Assembly (NCBI GenBank): GCA_964242625.1
Contig: CAXTAO010000007.1
Coordinates: forward strand, 65,774 to 129,773
Origin: JASLDZ01 sp964242625
Lineage (GTDB): Bacteria > Pseudomonadota > Alphaproteobacteria > Caulobacterales > Caulobacteraceae
Length of the DNA: 64,000 nt
Direction of reading: 5' to 3'
The position numbers and the translations under genes were made by a program. The stretch's first letter is position 1, and each line of letters opens with the position of its first letter. Positions 15,657-24,308 of the stretch are shown here, piece by piece. The notes under the pieces are model-generated. The model was given only the letters and a program-made list of their open reading frames with translations. It ran no database searches and was not told the DNA's origin.

Positions 15657-16820
15657 ATGGCCCCCTATGACGTCGCCGACGACGCCGAGACCCGCGACCA
15701 GCTCCTCGCCGTCGTACGCCGCTTCGTCGACGAGCGGCTGCGCCCGGCGGAGGCCGCCACCGCCGAGCGCGACGAGGTCGATCCCGCGCTCGTGGACGAG
15801 ATGAAGGCGCTGGGCCTCTTCGGCCTGTCGATCCCCGAGGCCTACGGCGGCCTGGGCCTCTCCATGGAGGACGAGTGCCGGGTCGCGATCGAGCTCGGCC
15901 GCGCCTCGCCCGCCTTCCGCTCGGCCTTCGGCACCAACGTCGGCATCGGCAGCCAGGGCCTCGTGATGTTCGGCACGGACGAACAGAAAGCGCGCTGGCT
16001 GCCGGGGATCGCCTCAGGCGAGGTGGTCACCTCCTTCGCCCTGACCGAGCCGGAGGCGGGGTCTGATTCGGCCTCCGTGCGCACAACCGCCCGGCGCGAC
16101 GGCGACGCCTATGTGCTGAACGGGACCAAGCGCTACATCACCAACGCCGGCCGCGCCCACCTCTTCACCGTGATGGCGCGCACCGATCCCGAAGCCGCGG
16201 GAGCCAAGGGCGTGTCGGCCTTCCTCGTGCCGCGCGATGCGCCGGGACTCAGCGTCGGCAAGGCCGAGCGCAAGATGGGTCAGCACGGCGCGCACGTGCA
16301 CGACGTGACCTTCGACGGCGTGCGCGTGCCGGCGGAGAACCGCCTCGGCGCCGAGGGCGAGGGCTTCAAGGTCGCCATGCGCGTCCTCGACCGCGGGCGA
16401 CTGCACATCTCGGCGGTGTGCGTGGGCGCGGCCGAGCGGCTTCTGGCCGACTGCGTGGCGTACGCGTCGGAGCGGAAGCAATTCGGCCAGCCGATCAGCT
16501 CGTTCCAGCTGATCCAGGCGATGATCGCGGACTCCAAGACCGAGGCGCTCGCCGCTCGCGCCTTGACGCTGGAGGCCGCGCGCGAGCGCGACGCCGGGGC
16601 GGACGTGACGCTGGAGAGCGCGGCGGCCAAGCTCTACGCCTCCGAGATGGTCGGCCGCGTCGCCGACCGGGCGGTGCAGATCTTCGGCGGCGCGGGCTAC
16701 ATCGCCGAGTACGGCATCGAGCGGCTCTACCGGGACGTGCGGCTGTTCCGCATCTACGAGGGCACGAGCGAGGTGCAGCGCCTGATCGTCGCTCGCGAGA
16801 CGCTGAAGCGGGGCGGCTGA
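15657..16820 (+). CDS. acyl-CoA dehydrogenase
   Basis: 387-residue flavoenzyme that desaturates acyl-CoAs at the alpha-beta bond. Visible motifs: FALTEPEAGSDSASVRTTA (FAD/substrate loop), YVLNGTKRYITNAG, ERKQFGQPISSFQLIQ, and the C-terminal QIFGGAGYIAEYGIERLYRDVR followed by IYEGTSEVQRLIVAR, where the family's catalytic base Glu lies in YEGTSE. GGAAGG precedes the ATG at 15657. The next gene (DUF3253) starts inside its stop codon, so the run up to the GST is probably one transcript. Confidence 0.95.
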   Translation: MAPYDVADDAETRDQLLAVVRRFVDERLRPAEAATAERDEVDPALVDEMKALGLFGLSIPEAYGGLGLSMEDECRVAIELGRASPAFRSAFGTNVGIGSQGLVMFGTDEQKARWLPGIASGEVVTSFALTEPEAGSDSASVRTTARRDGDAYVLNGTKRYITNAGRAHLFTVMARTDPEAAGAKGVSAFLVPRDAPGLSVGKAERKMGQHGAHVHDVTFDGVRVPAENRLGAEGEGFKVAMRVLDRGRLHISAVCVGAAERLLADCVAYASERKQFGQPISSFQLIQAMIADSKTEALAARALTLEAARERDAGADVTLESAAAKLYASEMVGRVADRAVQIFGGAGYIAEYGIERLYRDVRLFRIYEGTSEVQRLIVARETLKRGG

Positions 16821-17098
16821 TGGGCGCGCCGCCCCTCGAGCAGGCGATCTTCGACCTCCTGGCCACGCGCGACCCCGGCAAGTCGATCTGCCCGTCCGAA
16901 GCGGCGCGCGCCGTCGATCCGCAGGGGTGGCGGCTGTTGATGGGGCAAGCGCGGGCGACCGCCGTGGGCCTCGCGCGCCGGGGCCGGCTCGTGATCACCC
17001 GACATGGCCGACCGGTCGACCCGGAGAGCTTCAAAGGGGTGTACAGGTTGCGCCTGCCGGACGCAGAGGCCGGCGCGCCGGAGGAGACCGCCCCATGA
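16820..17098 (+). CDS. DUF3253 family small protein
   Basis: 92 residues. The ATG at 16820 shares one base with the acyl-CoA dehydrogenase stop (TGATG). The sequence matches the DUF3253 pattern: IFDLLATRDPGKSICPSEAAR, then WRLLMGQARATAVGLARRGRL and VDPESFKGVYRLRL. The predicted fold is a small winged-helix-like domain and the function is unknown. The stop overlaps the GST start as ATGA, so translation of the three genes looks coupled. Confidence 0.82.
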   Translation: MGAPPLEQAIFDLLATRDPGKSICPSEAARAVDPQGWRLLMGQARATAVGLARRGRLVITRHGRPVDPESFKGVYRLRLPDAEAGAPEETAP

Positions 17099-17763
17099 TC
17101 ATCTACGGCTCCAATCTGTCGCCCTATGTGCGCAAGGTGCTGGTGGTCGCCGCCGAGAAGGGGCTGGAGGTCGAGAACAAGCCGTTCGGCCCGGGCATCG
17201 AGCCCACGGCCGAGTTCCGGGAGGCGAGCCCCTTCGCCAAGATCCCGGCCCTGCGCGACGGCGACTTCACCCTTTCCGACTCGACCGCGATCAGCCTCTA
17301 CCTCGACGCGCGTTATCCCGAGCCGCGGCTCCTGCCTGACGACCCGCAGGCGCGCGGCCGCGCCATCTGGTTCGACGAGATGGCGGATACGCTGATGTTC
17401 CCCACGGTGGTGAAGAGCTTCTTCAACCGGGTCGTCGGGCCGCTCCTCGGCCAGCCGCACGACGTGGGCGTGGCCGAGCGCGCGGAGGCGGGGGAGACGC
17501 CGCAGCGCCTACACTACCTCGAGGGCGTGGCGCCCGTGGGGGAGGGCTGGCTCGTGGGCGACGCCTTCTCGCTCGCCGACGTCGCGGTGGGCTCGGTGCT
17601 CGTCAATCTTGAGCTCGCCTGCGGGCGACTCGCCGAGGATCGCTATCCCCGGCTCGCCGCCTACCTCGACCGCGTTCACGCCCGGCCGTCGTTCGCCCCC
17701 GTCCTCGCCAAGAACCGCGCGATGATCGAGAAGGTGCGCGATCGGCTGAAGCTCGCCGCCTGA
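17095..17763 (+). CDS. glutathione S-transferase family protein
   Basis: 222 residues. The N-terminal thioredoxin-like domain begins IIYGSNLSPYVRKVLVVAAEKG, with a Ser-Pro pair in place of the catalytic Cys of some classes, and contains the cis-Pro AKIPALRDG and the glutathione gamma-Glu contact LSDSTAISLYL. The C-terminal helical domain ends with LSDVAV-type GDAFSLADVAVGS, the N-capping box of GSTs. It likely conjugates glutathione to an electrophile; the substrate is unknown. It is translationally coupled to the preceding DUF3253 gene. Confidence 0.88.
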   Translation: MIIYGSNLSPYVRKVLVVAAEKGLEVENKPFGPGIEPTAEFREASPFAKIPALRDGDFTLSDSTAISLYLDARYPEPRLLPDDPQARGRAIWFDEMADTLMFPTVVKSFFNRVVGPLLGQPHDVGVAERAEAGETPQRLHYLEGVAPVGEGWLVGDAFSLADVAVGSVLVNLELACGRLAEDRYPRLAAYLDRVHARPSFAPVLAKNRAMIEKVRDRLKLAA

Positions 17764-17783
17764 GCCTCGCGGAGGCGATGGGG

Positions 17784-18824
17784 ATGAAGCGGCGCGCCGT
17801 GCTCCTGGGCGCGCTTGCGGCCACGGGCTGCGCGCCCGTGGTGCAAAAGGCGGGCTCGCCCGCGCCGGACTTCGCCGGGCCGCGGCTCGAACCCGGCGCG
17901 CTCGTCGCCAGCGACGGCGTGCGCCTGCCCATGGACGTCTGGGCGGCCCACGACGGCGCGGGCGCGGCGGTGGAGCCCTGGGCGGTGGTGGTGGCGCTGC
18001 ACGGCTTCGACGACTACGCCGCCGCCTCCACCCTGCCGGGCCCCTACTTCGCCGCGCGGGGCGTTTCGACCTACGCCTACGACCAGCGCGGCTTCGGGCG
18101 GGCGCCCGACCGCGGCGTCTGGGGCGGGGAGGCGCTAATGGTCGCCGACGCACGCACGGCGGTCGCGCTCGTGCGGGCGCGACACCCGCGCGCGGTGCTG
18201 GCGATGGTGGGGGAGAGCATGGGGGCCGCGGTCGCGATCTGCCTCGCCGCCGCGAGCGATCCGCCGCCCGGCGTCGACCGCTGGGTCTTGGCCGCGCCGG
18301 CGGTGTGGGGCTGGGGCGCCCAGCCGCCGACCAGCGCCGCCGCGCTGTGGGTGGGCGCCCACCTCGTTCCCCGGCGCACGCTGAGCGCACCCGGCTGGCT
18401 CGCCCGGCGCATCCACGCCAGCGACAACACCTCCGAGCTGATCCGCATGGGGCGCGATCCGCACATGATCTTCGCCACCCGGATCGACACGACCTACGGC
18501 CTCGTCTCCCTCATGCAGCGCGCGCGGGAGCGGATCGGGCGGGTGCGCGACCCCGCGCACACGCTGATGCTCTACGGCGCGCACGACGACCTGATCCCCA
18601 AGCCGTCGGCGGTCTTCGCCGCGCGGCACCTGCGCGAAGCCGGCGGCCGCACGGCCTACTATCGGGAAGGCCGCCACCTTTTGCAGCGCGACCTCGGCCG
18701 CTCCGTGGTGCTGGACGACATCCTCGCCTTCCTGCGCGACCCGGCGGCCCCGCTGCCCTCCGGCGCGCCGCCCATACCGGAGACGACCGCCGCCGCCCTC
18801 GCCCTGGCGAAAGCGGTCGGCTAG
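17784..18824 (+). CDS. alpha/beta-hydrolase lipoprotein (lysophospholipase-like)
   Basis: 346 residues from the ATG at 17784, which lies 8 nt after GGAGG; an ATG at 17778 is too close to that site. A lipoprotein signal ends in LAATGC. The hydrolase core shows VVALHGFDDYAAAS (oxyanion region), YDQRGFGRAPDRGVW, and the nucleophile elbow VGESMGAAVA. The acid (YGAHDDLIP) and the histidine (EGRHLLQRD) follow in the expected places. It resembles monoacylglycerol lipase/lysophospholipase L2. Its TAG stop shares a palindromic CTAG with the convergent aminotransferase stop. Confidence 0.86.
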   Translation: MKRRAVLLGALAATGCAPVVQKAGSPAPDFAGPRLEPGALVASDGVRLPMDVWAAHDGAGAAVEPWAVVVALHGFDDYAAASTLPGPYFAARGVSTYAYDQRGFGRAPDRGVWGGEALMVADARTAVALVRARHPRAVLAMVGESMGAAVAICLAAASDPPPGVDRWVLAAPAVWGWGAQPPTSAAALWVGAHLVPRRTLSAPGWLARRIHASDNTSELIRMGRDPHMIFATRIDTTYGLVSLMQRARERIGRVRDPAHTLMLYGAHDDLIPKPSAVFAARHLREAGGRTAYYREGRHLLQRDLGRSVVLDDILAFLRDPAAPLPSGAPPIPETTAAALALAKAVG

Positions 18825-19966
18825 CCGACCGCCTCCGCCCGGCGCGCCGCGAACCACGGTTCGAGGCGCTGCACGGCCTCGTCCACCTCGCGCGTCGAGA
18901 CGGCGAAGGAGAAGCGCATGAAGCGGCCGCCGTCGACGGGATCGAAGTCGATCCCCGGCGCGGTCGCCACCCCCGTGTCCTCCAGGAGACGCGTGCAGAA
19001 GGCGAGGCTGTCGCCCGTCAGCGCGCCCACGTCGGCCCAGATGTAGAAGGCGCCGTCGGGCGGGGCGAAGGAGGTCAGGCCGAGCCGCGGCAGCGCGTCC
19101 AAGAGGCGCGCGCGGTTGCGGCGGTAAGTGTCGAGGTGGCCCTCCAGCTCGCCTACCGCGTCCATGGCGGCGAGCCCGGCGTGCTGGCTGAGCACGGGCG
19201 GCGTCAGGAACAGGTTGCCGACGCAAGCGCGCACGCGGTCAAGGAGGTCGGCGGGCGCGACCAGCCATCCGAGCCGCCAACCCGCCATGCTCCAGTACTT
19301 GGAGAAGCTGTTCAGCACGATTGCGCTGTCGTCGAACTCGAGCAGGGAGCGCGCGGGATCGCCATAACTCAGCCCGTGGTAAATCTCGTCGGAGACCATG
19401 CGGATCTTGCAGCGTCGACAGGTGTCCGCGATGCGGGCGAGTTCGTCGGCGGCGATCAGCGTGCCCGTGGGATTGGCGGGGCTGGCCACGATCACCACGG
19501 CCGGGGCGGGATCGAGCGCCTCCAGCGCCGCGGCGGTGAGTTGGTAACGCTCGGCCGGGCCGCAGGCGACCTCTATGGGTTCGAGGTGCAGGGCGCGCGC
19601 GGTGTTGCGGTAGGCGACATAGCCCGGCCGCGCCATGGCGATCCGCGCGCCGGGCGCGAAGCCCGCGGTCAAGGCGGCGACGAGCGCGGGCGAGGCCCCG
19701 CAGGTCAGCACCACGCGCTCGGGGTCGAGCTCGACGGCGTAGCGCTCGCGGTAGAGCCGCGCGATCCGCTCGCGCAAGGGCGCGCTCTCCCAATAGCCGC
19801 CGGGTTCGGCGTCGAGCGAGCGGCGCGCGGCGGCCAGGGCGGGGGCGGGCGCGCCCGTCGAGGGTTGGCCGAACTCCATGTGGATGATCGACCGCCCCTC
19901 AGCCTTGAGCCGGTGCGCAAGCCGGCTCACCGCGATGGCGTGGAACGGTTCGACCTCGCCGGTCAT
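18821..19966 (-). CDS. PLP-dependent class I/II aminotransferase
   Basis: 381 residues, fold type I. It contains HMEFGQPSTGAP, GGYWESAPLRERIARLYRER, VVIVASPANPTGTLI, the Asp in MVSDEIYHGLSY, and the PLP-binding lysine in VLNSFSKYWSMAGWRLGW. It likely uses an aromatic, branched or alanine-type amino donor, which cannot be narrowed from the sequence. The ATG at 19966 overlaps the stop of the upstream MFS transporter as ATGA, so the two are translationally coupled. A transporter-aminotransferase pair hints at handling of an amino acid or derivative, as an inference. Confidence 0.9.
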   Translation of the reverse strand: MTGEVEPFHAIAVSRLAHRLKAEGRSIIHMEFGQPSTGAPAPALAAARRSLDAEPGGYWESAPLRERIARLYRERYAVELDPERVVLTCGASPALVAALTAGFAPGARIAMARPGYVAYRNTARALHLEPIEVACGPAERYQLTAAALEALDPAPAVVIVASPANPTGTLIAADELARIADTCRRCKIRMVSDEIYHGLSYGDPARSLLEFDDSAIVLNSFSKYWSMAGWRLGWLVAPADLLDRVRACVGNLFLTPPVLSQHAGLAAMDAVGELEGHLDTYRRNRARLLDALPRLGLTSFAPPDGAFYIWADVGALTGDSLAFCTRLLEDTGVATAPGIDFDPVDGGRFMRFSFAVSTREVDEAVQRLEPWFAARRAEAVG

Positions 19967-21588
19967 GTCGAAACCCGGGCGGGACCGGCGACGCGCCGTC
20001 CGCTGATCGCGCCGCCCGCGTCGGGCGACAGCCGCGCATAGACGGGGATCGCCAGGAGCGAGGTCGCCCCCACCAGCAAGAACGGGATGACGAAGCGGTC
20101 CGGCGTCAAGGCCGCGCCCGGCCCCACGCCGCGCGCCAGGTGGAGCACGAGGCCTCCGAAGCTCACCCCGAAGCTCAAGCCCACCTGCTGCACCACGGTG
20201 GAGAGGGTGGAGGCGCGGCTCACCGCGTCGGGCGCCACGCCGTCGTAGGCCAGGGTGTTGGCGGCCGAGAAGTGCATGGAGCGCACGAGCCCGCCCGCGA
20301 CGAGCCCCACCGCGATCAGCCACACGGGCGTGGGCGTGGCGAAGAGGGCGGGGGCCGCGGTCGTCGCGGCGGTCGCGAGCGCGCTGGCCAGGAGCACGGT
20401 GCGGAAGCCCAGCGTGCGGATGGTGCGGCTGACGAAGGTCTTGGTGGCGACCGCGCCGATGGCGGTGAAGATGGTGAACAAGCCCGCCTCCTCGGGCTCC
20501 CAGCCAAGTCCCACCTGCAGGAGGAGCGGAAGGAGGAGGGGGGTCGCCCCCAGCCCCAGCCGCACCAGCGTCGCGCCGACGAGGCTCGCGCGGAAGCTCG
20601 GCAGACGCAGGAGCGAGAGATCGAGCACGGGCCGCGGCGTGCGTCGCGCGTGCAGGAAGTAGAGCGCGCCCGCGATCACGAGCGCCGCCGCGACCGCGAC
20701 CTGGGCCGGGGCGGGCACGAGGTTGAGGCCCGCCACCTCGCCCATGACGACGAGGCCCGTGATGGTCAGCGCCGCCAGCCCGAAGCCCACAGCGTCGAAC
20801 CGGCCCGGGTCGGGCTGGCGCAGCCGCGGCACGTAGCGCAGCACCGCCGCCATGCCGAGGAGCCCCACCGGCACGTTGATGAAGAAGATCCACGGCCAGT
20901 CGGCCAGCGCCAGGATCAGGCCGGAGAGCGGCGGCCCGAGGAGCGGCCCCACCATGGCGGGCGTGGTGAACCAGGTCATCGCCGAGACCAGCCGCTCGCG
21001 CGGGCTCGAGCCCACCACGATCATGCGGCCCACGGGCGTCATCATCGAACCGCCCGCCCCCTGGACGAGGCGCGCGGCCACGAGCTGACCCAGGGTGTGG
21101 GACAGGCCGCACAGCACCGAGCCTGCGAGGAAAACGCCCATGGCGGCGATGAACACCCGCCGCGGCCCGAAGCGGTCGGCCACCCAGGCCGAGGCGGGCA
21201 CGCCCACCGCCAGCGCCAGGAGATAGCTCGTCAGCGCCAGCTTCAGGTGGACGGGATCGCTGTGCAGCGACCGTGCGAGCGTCGGCAGGGCGGTGGAGAG
21301 GGCGGTCGAGTCGATGAACTCCATGAACAAGGCGACGCCGACCGCGATGGGCACGAGCCGCCCGCCGGAAGACACGGCGGCGGGCGCGGTGACCTGCGCG
21401 CGCGGGCGCTCGATCGGCGGCGCGGCCTCCGCCACCACGGCGGCGCTCTCCGACGAGACGGGTGTGATCGCTGGGCGGTCGTCCACGGTCGCGGGAGGCT
21501 CCGGCAGGGTCGGCGAGGGGCCGCGTCGGAAGGGCGCGGGGCCGTGAACGTTCCGTAACTTGAACGCAAGCCCTGCGCTTGTACTCAT
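19963..21588 (-). CDS. MFS transporter, DHA2/EmrB-like drug efflux family
   Basis: 541 residues with about 14 hydrophobic segments after a disordered Pro/Ala-rich N-terminus of some 75 residues. DHA2 signatures: VALFMEFIDSTALSTALPTL in helix 1 (the conserved D), ADRFGPRRVFIAAMGVF loop motif A, and RLVQGAGGSMMTPVGRMIV (motif C region). It should export drugs or metabolites by proton antiport. The start ATG at 21588 lies only 36 bp from the start of the RND operon on the other strand. The downstream aminotransferase is coupled to it. Confidence 0.88.
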   Translation of the reverse strand: MSTSAGLAFKLRNVHGPAPFRRGPSPTLPEPPATVDDRPAITPVSSESAAVVAEAAPPIERPRAQVTAPAAVSSGGRLVPIAVGVALFMEFIDSTALSTALPTLARSLHSDPVHLKLALTSYLLALAVGVPASAWVADRFGPRRVFIAAMGVFLAGSVLCGLSHTLGQLVAARLVQGAGGSMMTPVGRMIVVGSSPRERLVSAMTWFTTPAMVGPLLGPPLSGLILALADWPWIFFINVPVGLLGMAAVLRYVPRLRQPDPGRFDAVGFGLAALTITGLVVMGEVAGLNLVPAPAQVAVAAALVIAGALYFLHARRTPRPVLDLSLLRLPSFRASLVGATLVRLGLGATPLLLPLLLQVGLGWEPEEAGLFTIFTAIGAVATKTFVSRTIRTLGFRTVLLASALATAATTAAPALFATPTPVWLIAVGLVAGGLVRSMHFSAANTLAYDGVAPDAVSRASTLSTVVQQVGLSFGVSFGGLVLHLARGVGPGAALTPDRFVIPFLLVGATSLLAIPVYARLSPDAGGAISGRRVAGPARVST

Positions 21589-21624
21589 CCCCACCGCGCC
21601 CGAACACGGGCGGGGGGAGCGTGC

Positions 21625-23178
21625 GTGCGAGTCTGGCGTCCAGTCGCGGCGATGACGGGGGCGGCGCTCGGCCTGTGCGCCTGCGCCGACGCGCGGCTGC
21701 GCGCGCCCGACCTCGCCCTCCCCGTGGCGTACGAGGCGACCTCGGCGGCCAACCAGGCGCTGCCCGCCCAGGCGCTCGACCGCTGGTGGACGCTGTTCGG
21801 CGACGCCCAGCTGACGGCGCTCGTCGAAGAGGCGCTGGTCAGCAGCCCCACGGCGCGCACCGCGCTGTCGCGCATCGCCCAGTCCCAGGCGGTCCGTGCG
21901 CAAACGCTCTCCGCCTACCTGCCGCAGGGCAACCTCTCCGGGACCGCCGAGACGCAGCACACCGACCAGAGCTACGGCGACCTGGGCGTGACCACCGGCA
22001 CAGGATCGACGGGCGGGTCCACGGGGGCGACCGATCCCACCACCGGCCTCCCGGTGGGCGGTACGACAGGCGGCTCGACCTCCTCGTCTTCCTTCCTGAC
22101 ACCGTCGGGCGACCTGCAGACCTACGCCGCCCAGTTCAACGTCTCCTACGAGATCGACCTGTTCGGCCGCAGACTGGCCGCCAAGCGTGCGGGCGACGCT
22201 GACGTGGCGGCCAGCCGCTTCGACTACGAGGCCTCGCGCGCCACCCTCGCGCGCGACGTGGCGATCGGCCTCTTCAACGCGCGGGGCGCGGCGATCCAGC
22301 TCGCCGACGCGCGCACCACCGACCGCATCGCCCGCGACCTGGCGCACACCGCCGAGGTGTCGGCGCAGGTGGGGCTGACCTCCACCAGCGACGCCGCCCG
22401 CCTGCAGACCGACGCCGCCACCGCCCAGGCCGAGGTCGCGCGGCTGGAGGCGGTCGAGCTCGCCGACCGGCGCTCGCTCCTGGCGCTGATCGGACGGGGC
22501 TTCGCGCCCACATCCTCCCTGGTCGTGACCGCTTCGGCCGACCAGCCGCCCGACCCGCCTGCCGAGACGCCCGGCGAGCTCTTGCGCCGCCGGCCCGACG
22601 TGCGCGAGGCCGAGGCGCGCCTGCGTTCGGCTGCGAACCTGCTCAAGCTCGACCGGCTGGCGCTGTTCCCGACCTTCTCCTTCGCGCCCGGCGGCCAGTA
22701 TTCAAAGACGGCGGGCTCCTACAGCTCGACCACCTCCATCTGGCAGGTGGGCGTCAACGCCTCGCTCCCCGTGCTCGACCGGCCGCGGCTCCTGGCGGCG
22801 ATCGCGGCCCAGCGCGCGGTGGGCGAGCAGGCGGTCGTCGCCTACGAACAGGCGGTGCAGGACGCCTATCGCGACTCGGAGACGGGGCTCGTGACGCTCG
22901 CCGCCGACCGCGTGCGGCTTGAGCGGCTCAACACCGCGGTGGAGCGCGCGCGGTTCGCCTACGACGCCAAGAAGCGCGGATACGACCTGGGTCTCGTGGA
23001 CCTCACCACCCTCCTGGACGCCGAGCGCACCTGGCGCACCACCACCTCCACCCAGTCCTCCGCCCGCACCACCGCCCTGGTCGACGCCGCCACCCTGTTC
23101 CAGGCGCTCGGCGGCGGCTGGTCGCCCGAGGCCCCCCTGCGCGTGGCGCAATCCGGCCCCACTCCGGCCGCACGGTAG
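21625..23178 (+). CDS. outer-membrane efflux lipoprotein (NodT/OprM family)
   Basis: The TolC-like channel of the tripartite RND pump encoded by the next two genes. 517 residues; GTG start with GGGGGGAG a few bases upstream. A lipoprotein-like signal (MTGAALGLCAC) precedes RWWTLFGDAQLTALVEEAL, the family's opening motif. Two outer-membrane-factor repeats follow, with SYEIDLFGRR and ELLRRRPDVREAEARLRSA. A Gly/Ser/Thr-rich low-complexity stretch (about residues 120-155) sits where family members have a short loop. No regulator gene adjoins the operon. Confidence 0.92.
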   Translation: MRVWRPVAAMTGAALGLCACADARLRAPDLALPVAYEATSAANQALPAQALDRWWTLFGDAQLTALVEEALVSSPTARTALSRIAQSQAVRAQTLSAYLPQGNLSGTAETQHTDQSYGDLGVTTGTGSTGGSTGATDPTTGLPVGGTTGGSTSSSSFLTPSGDLQTYAAQFNVSYEIDLFGRRLAAKRAGDADVAASRFDYEASRATLARDVAIGLFNARGAAIQLADARTTDRIARDLAHTAEVSAQVGLTSTSDAARLQTDAATAQAEVARLEAVELADRRSLLALIGRGFAPTSSLVVTASADQPPDPPAETPGELLRRRPDVREAEARLRSAANLLKLDRLALFPTFSFAPGGQYSKTAGSYSSTTSIWQVGVNASLPVLDRPRLLAAIAAQRAVGEQAVVAYEQAVQDAYRDSETGLVTLAADRVRLERLNTAVERARFAYDAKKRGYDLGLVDLTTLLDAERTWRTTTSTQSSARTTALVDAATLFQALGGGWSPEAPLRVAQSGPTPAAR

Positions 23179-23186
23179 AAAGCCGC

Positions 23187-24290
23187 ATGTCAGCCCCGCG
23201 CACCCTCGTCGCCGTCCTTCTGACCGCCGCCGCCTGCGCGGGGGCCGGATGCCAGAAGCGCGACGCCAGCGCCGCCACCAAGCCCGCGCCCTCGGCCGAC
23301 CAGCCGCTGACCGTCAGCGTCACCCCTGTCAGCCTCCGCACGCTCTCGGGCGGACTGGAGGCGTCGGGCCTTCTCGTGCCGCAGTACGAGGCGGCGGTGA
23401 CCACCGAGCTCAACGGCTACCGCGTCGCGCGCGTCCTGGTCGACCAGGGCGCGCAGGTCTCCGCCGGCCAGCCGCTGGCGACGCTCGACGACACCCTCCT
23501 GCGCTCCATGGTCGCCCAGCAGCGCGCGGTGGTCACCCAGCAGCAGGTCGCCTCCGACCGGGTCGCCGCCGAGGCCGACCGCGTGCGCGGGCTCGACAAC
23601 GCCGGGGTGCTCCCGCAGGAGCAGATCGCCGAGCGCCGCCTCGCGGCTAAGAGTGGGGTGGCCACGGTGGCCGCCGCCCAGGCCCAGCTCGACGACCTCA
23701 TGACCCGCGAGCGGCTGATGACGGTGCGCGCGCCCGTCGCCGGCCTCGTGCTCGCGCGCGCCGTGCGACCCGGCGACGTGGCGGGGCCAACGATGGTCAT
23801 GTTCCGCATCGCTTCGGACGACGTGGTCGAGCTCAACGCCGAGGTGCCCGAGGCCATGCTCGGCCGCATCCGCGCGGGCGACGAAGCGCGCGTGTTCCTG
23901 CCGGGCGGCGGCGCGGTCACCGGCCGGGTCCGGGTGATCAGCCCCGAGGTCGACCAGGCCACCAAGCTCGGCCACGTGCGCATCACCCTGCCGCGCGACC
24001 CGGCGCTGCGTCCCGGGGGCTTCGCCCGCGCCCAGTTCGTCAACGCCCAGCGCGACGCCAAGGTCGTGCCGGAGGACGCCGTGCACTTCGACGCCGACGG
24101 CGCCTCGGTCATGGTGCTGGGCGCGGGCGACCGGGTGCGCCGCACGCCGATCCGCACCGGCGTGCGCGCGGGAGGCCTGGTCGAGCTGGTCGACGGACCC
24201 GCGGTGGGCGCGAAGGTGCTGCTCAGCGGCGGCGCCTTCGTGCTAGACGGCGACAAGGTGCGACCCAGCTACGTCGGCGCGACGGGCTGA
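23187..24290 (+). CDS. RND efflux periplasmic adaptor subunit
   Basis: Membrane-fusion protein joining the inner-membrane pump to the outer-membrane channel. 367 residues with a lipoprotein signal (CAGAGCQK). The barrel-sandwich/lipoyl halves are recognisable: VTTELNGYRVARVLVDQGAQVSAGQPLATLDD and RLMTVRAPVAGLVLARAVRPGDV, flanking an alpha-hairpin rich in Gln/Ala, then the beta-barrel and membrane-proximal domains. It starts 8 bp after the channel gene and is followed 18 bp later by the pump gene, so all three are one operon. Confidence 0.93.
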   Translation: MSAPRTLVAVLLTAAACAGAGCQKRDASAATKPAPSADQPLTVSVTPVSLRTLSGGLEASGLLVPQYEAAVTTELNGYRVARVLVDQGAQVSAGQPLATLDDTLLRSMVAQQRAVVTQQQVASDRVAAEADRVRGLDNAGVLPQEQIAERRLAAKSGVATVAAAQAQLDDLMTRERLMTVRAPVAGLVLARAVRPGDVAGPTMVMFRIASDDVVELNAEVPEAMLGRIRAGDEARVFLPGGGAVTGRVRVISPEVDQATKLGHVRITLPRDPALRPGGFARAQFVNAQRDAKVVPEDAVHFDADGASVMVLGAGDRVRRTPIRTGVRAGGLVELVDGPAVGAKVLLSGGAFVLDGDKVRPSYVGATG

Positions 24291-24308
24291 GCCCGGGAGG
24301 ATCGGATC

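Noticed and set aside
18821..21607. Single 928-codon frame spanning the aminotransferase and the MFS gene region
   Set aside because: The upstream part is an out-of-frame shadow; the MFS protein is encoded in another frame and the aminotransferase starts at 19966.
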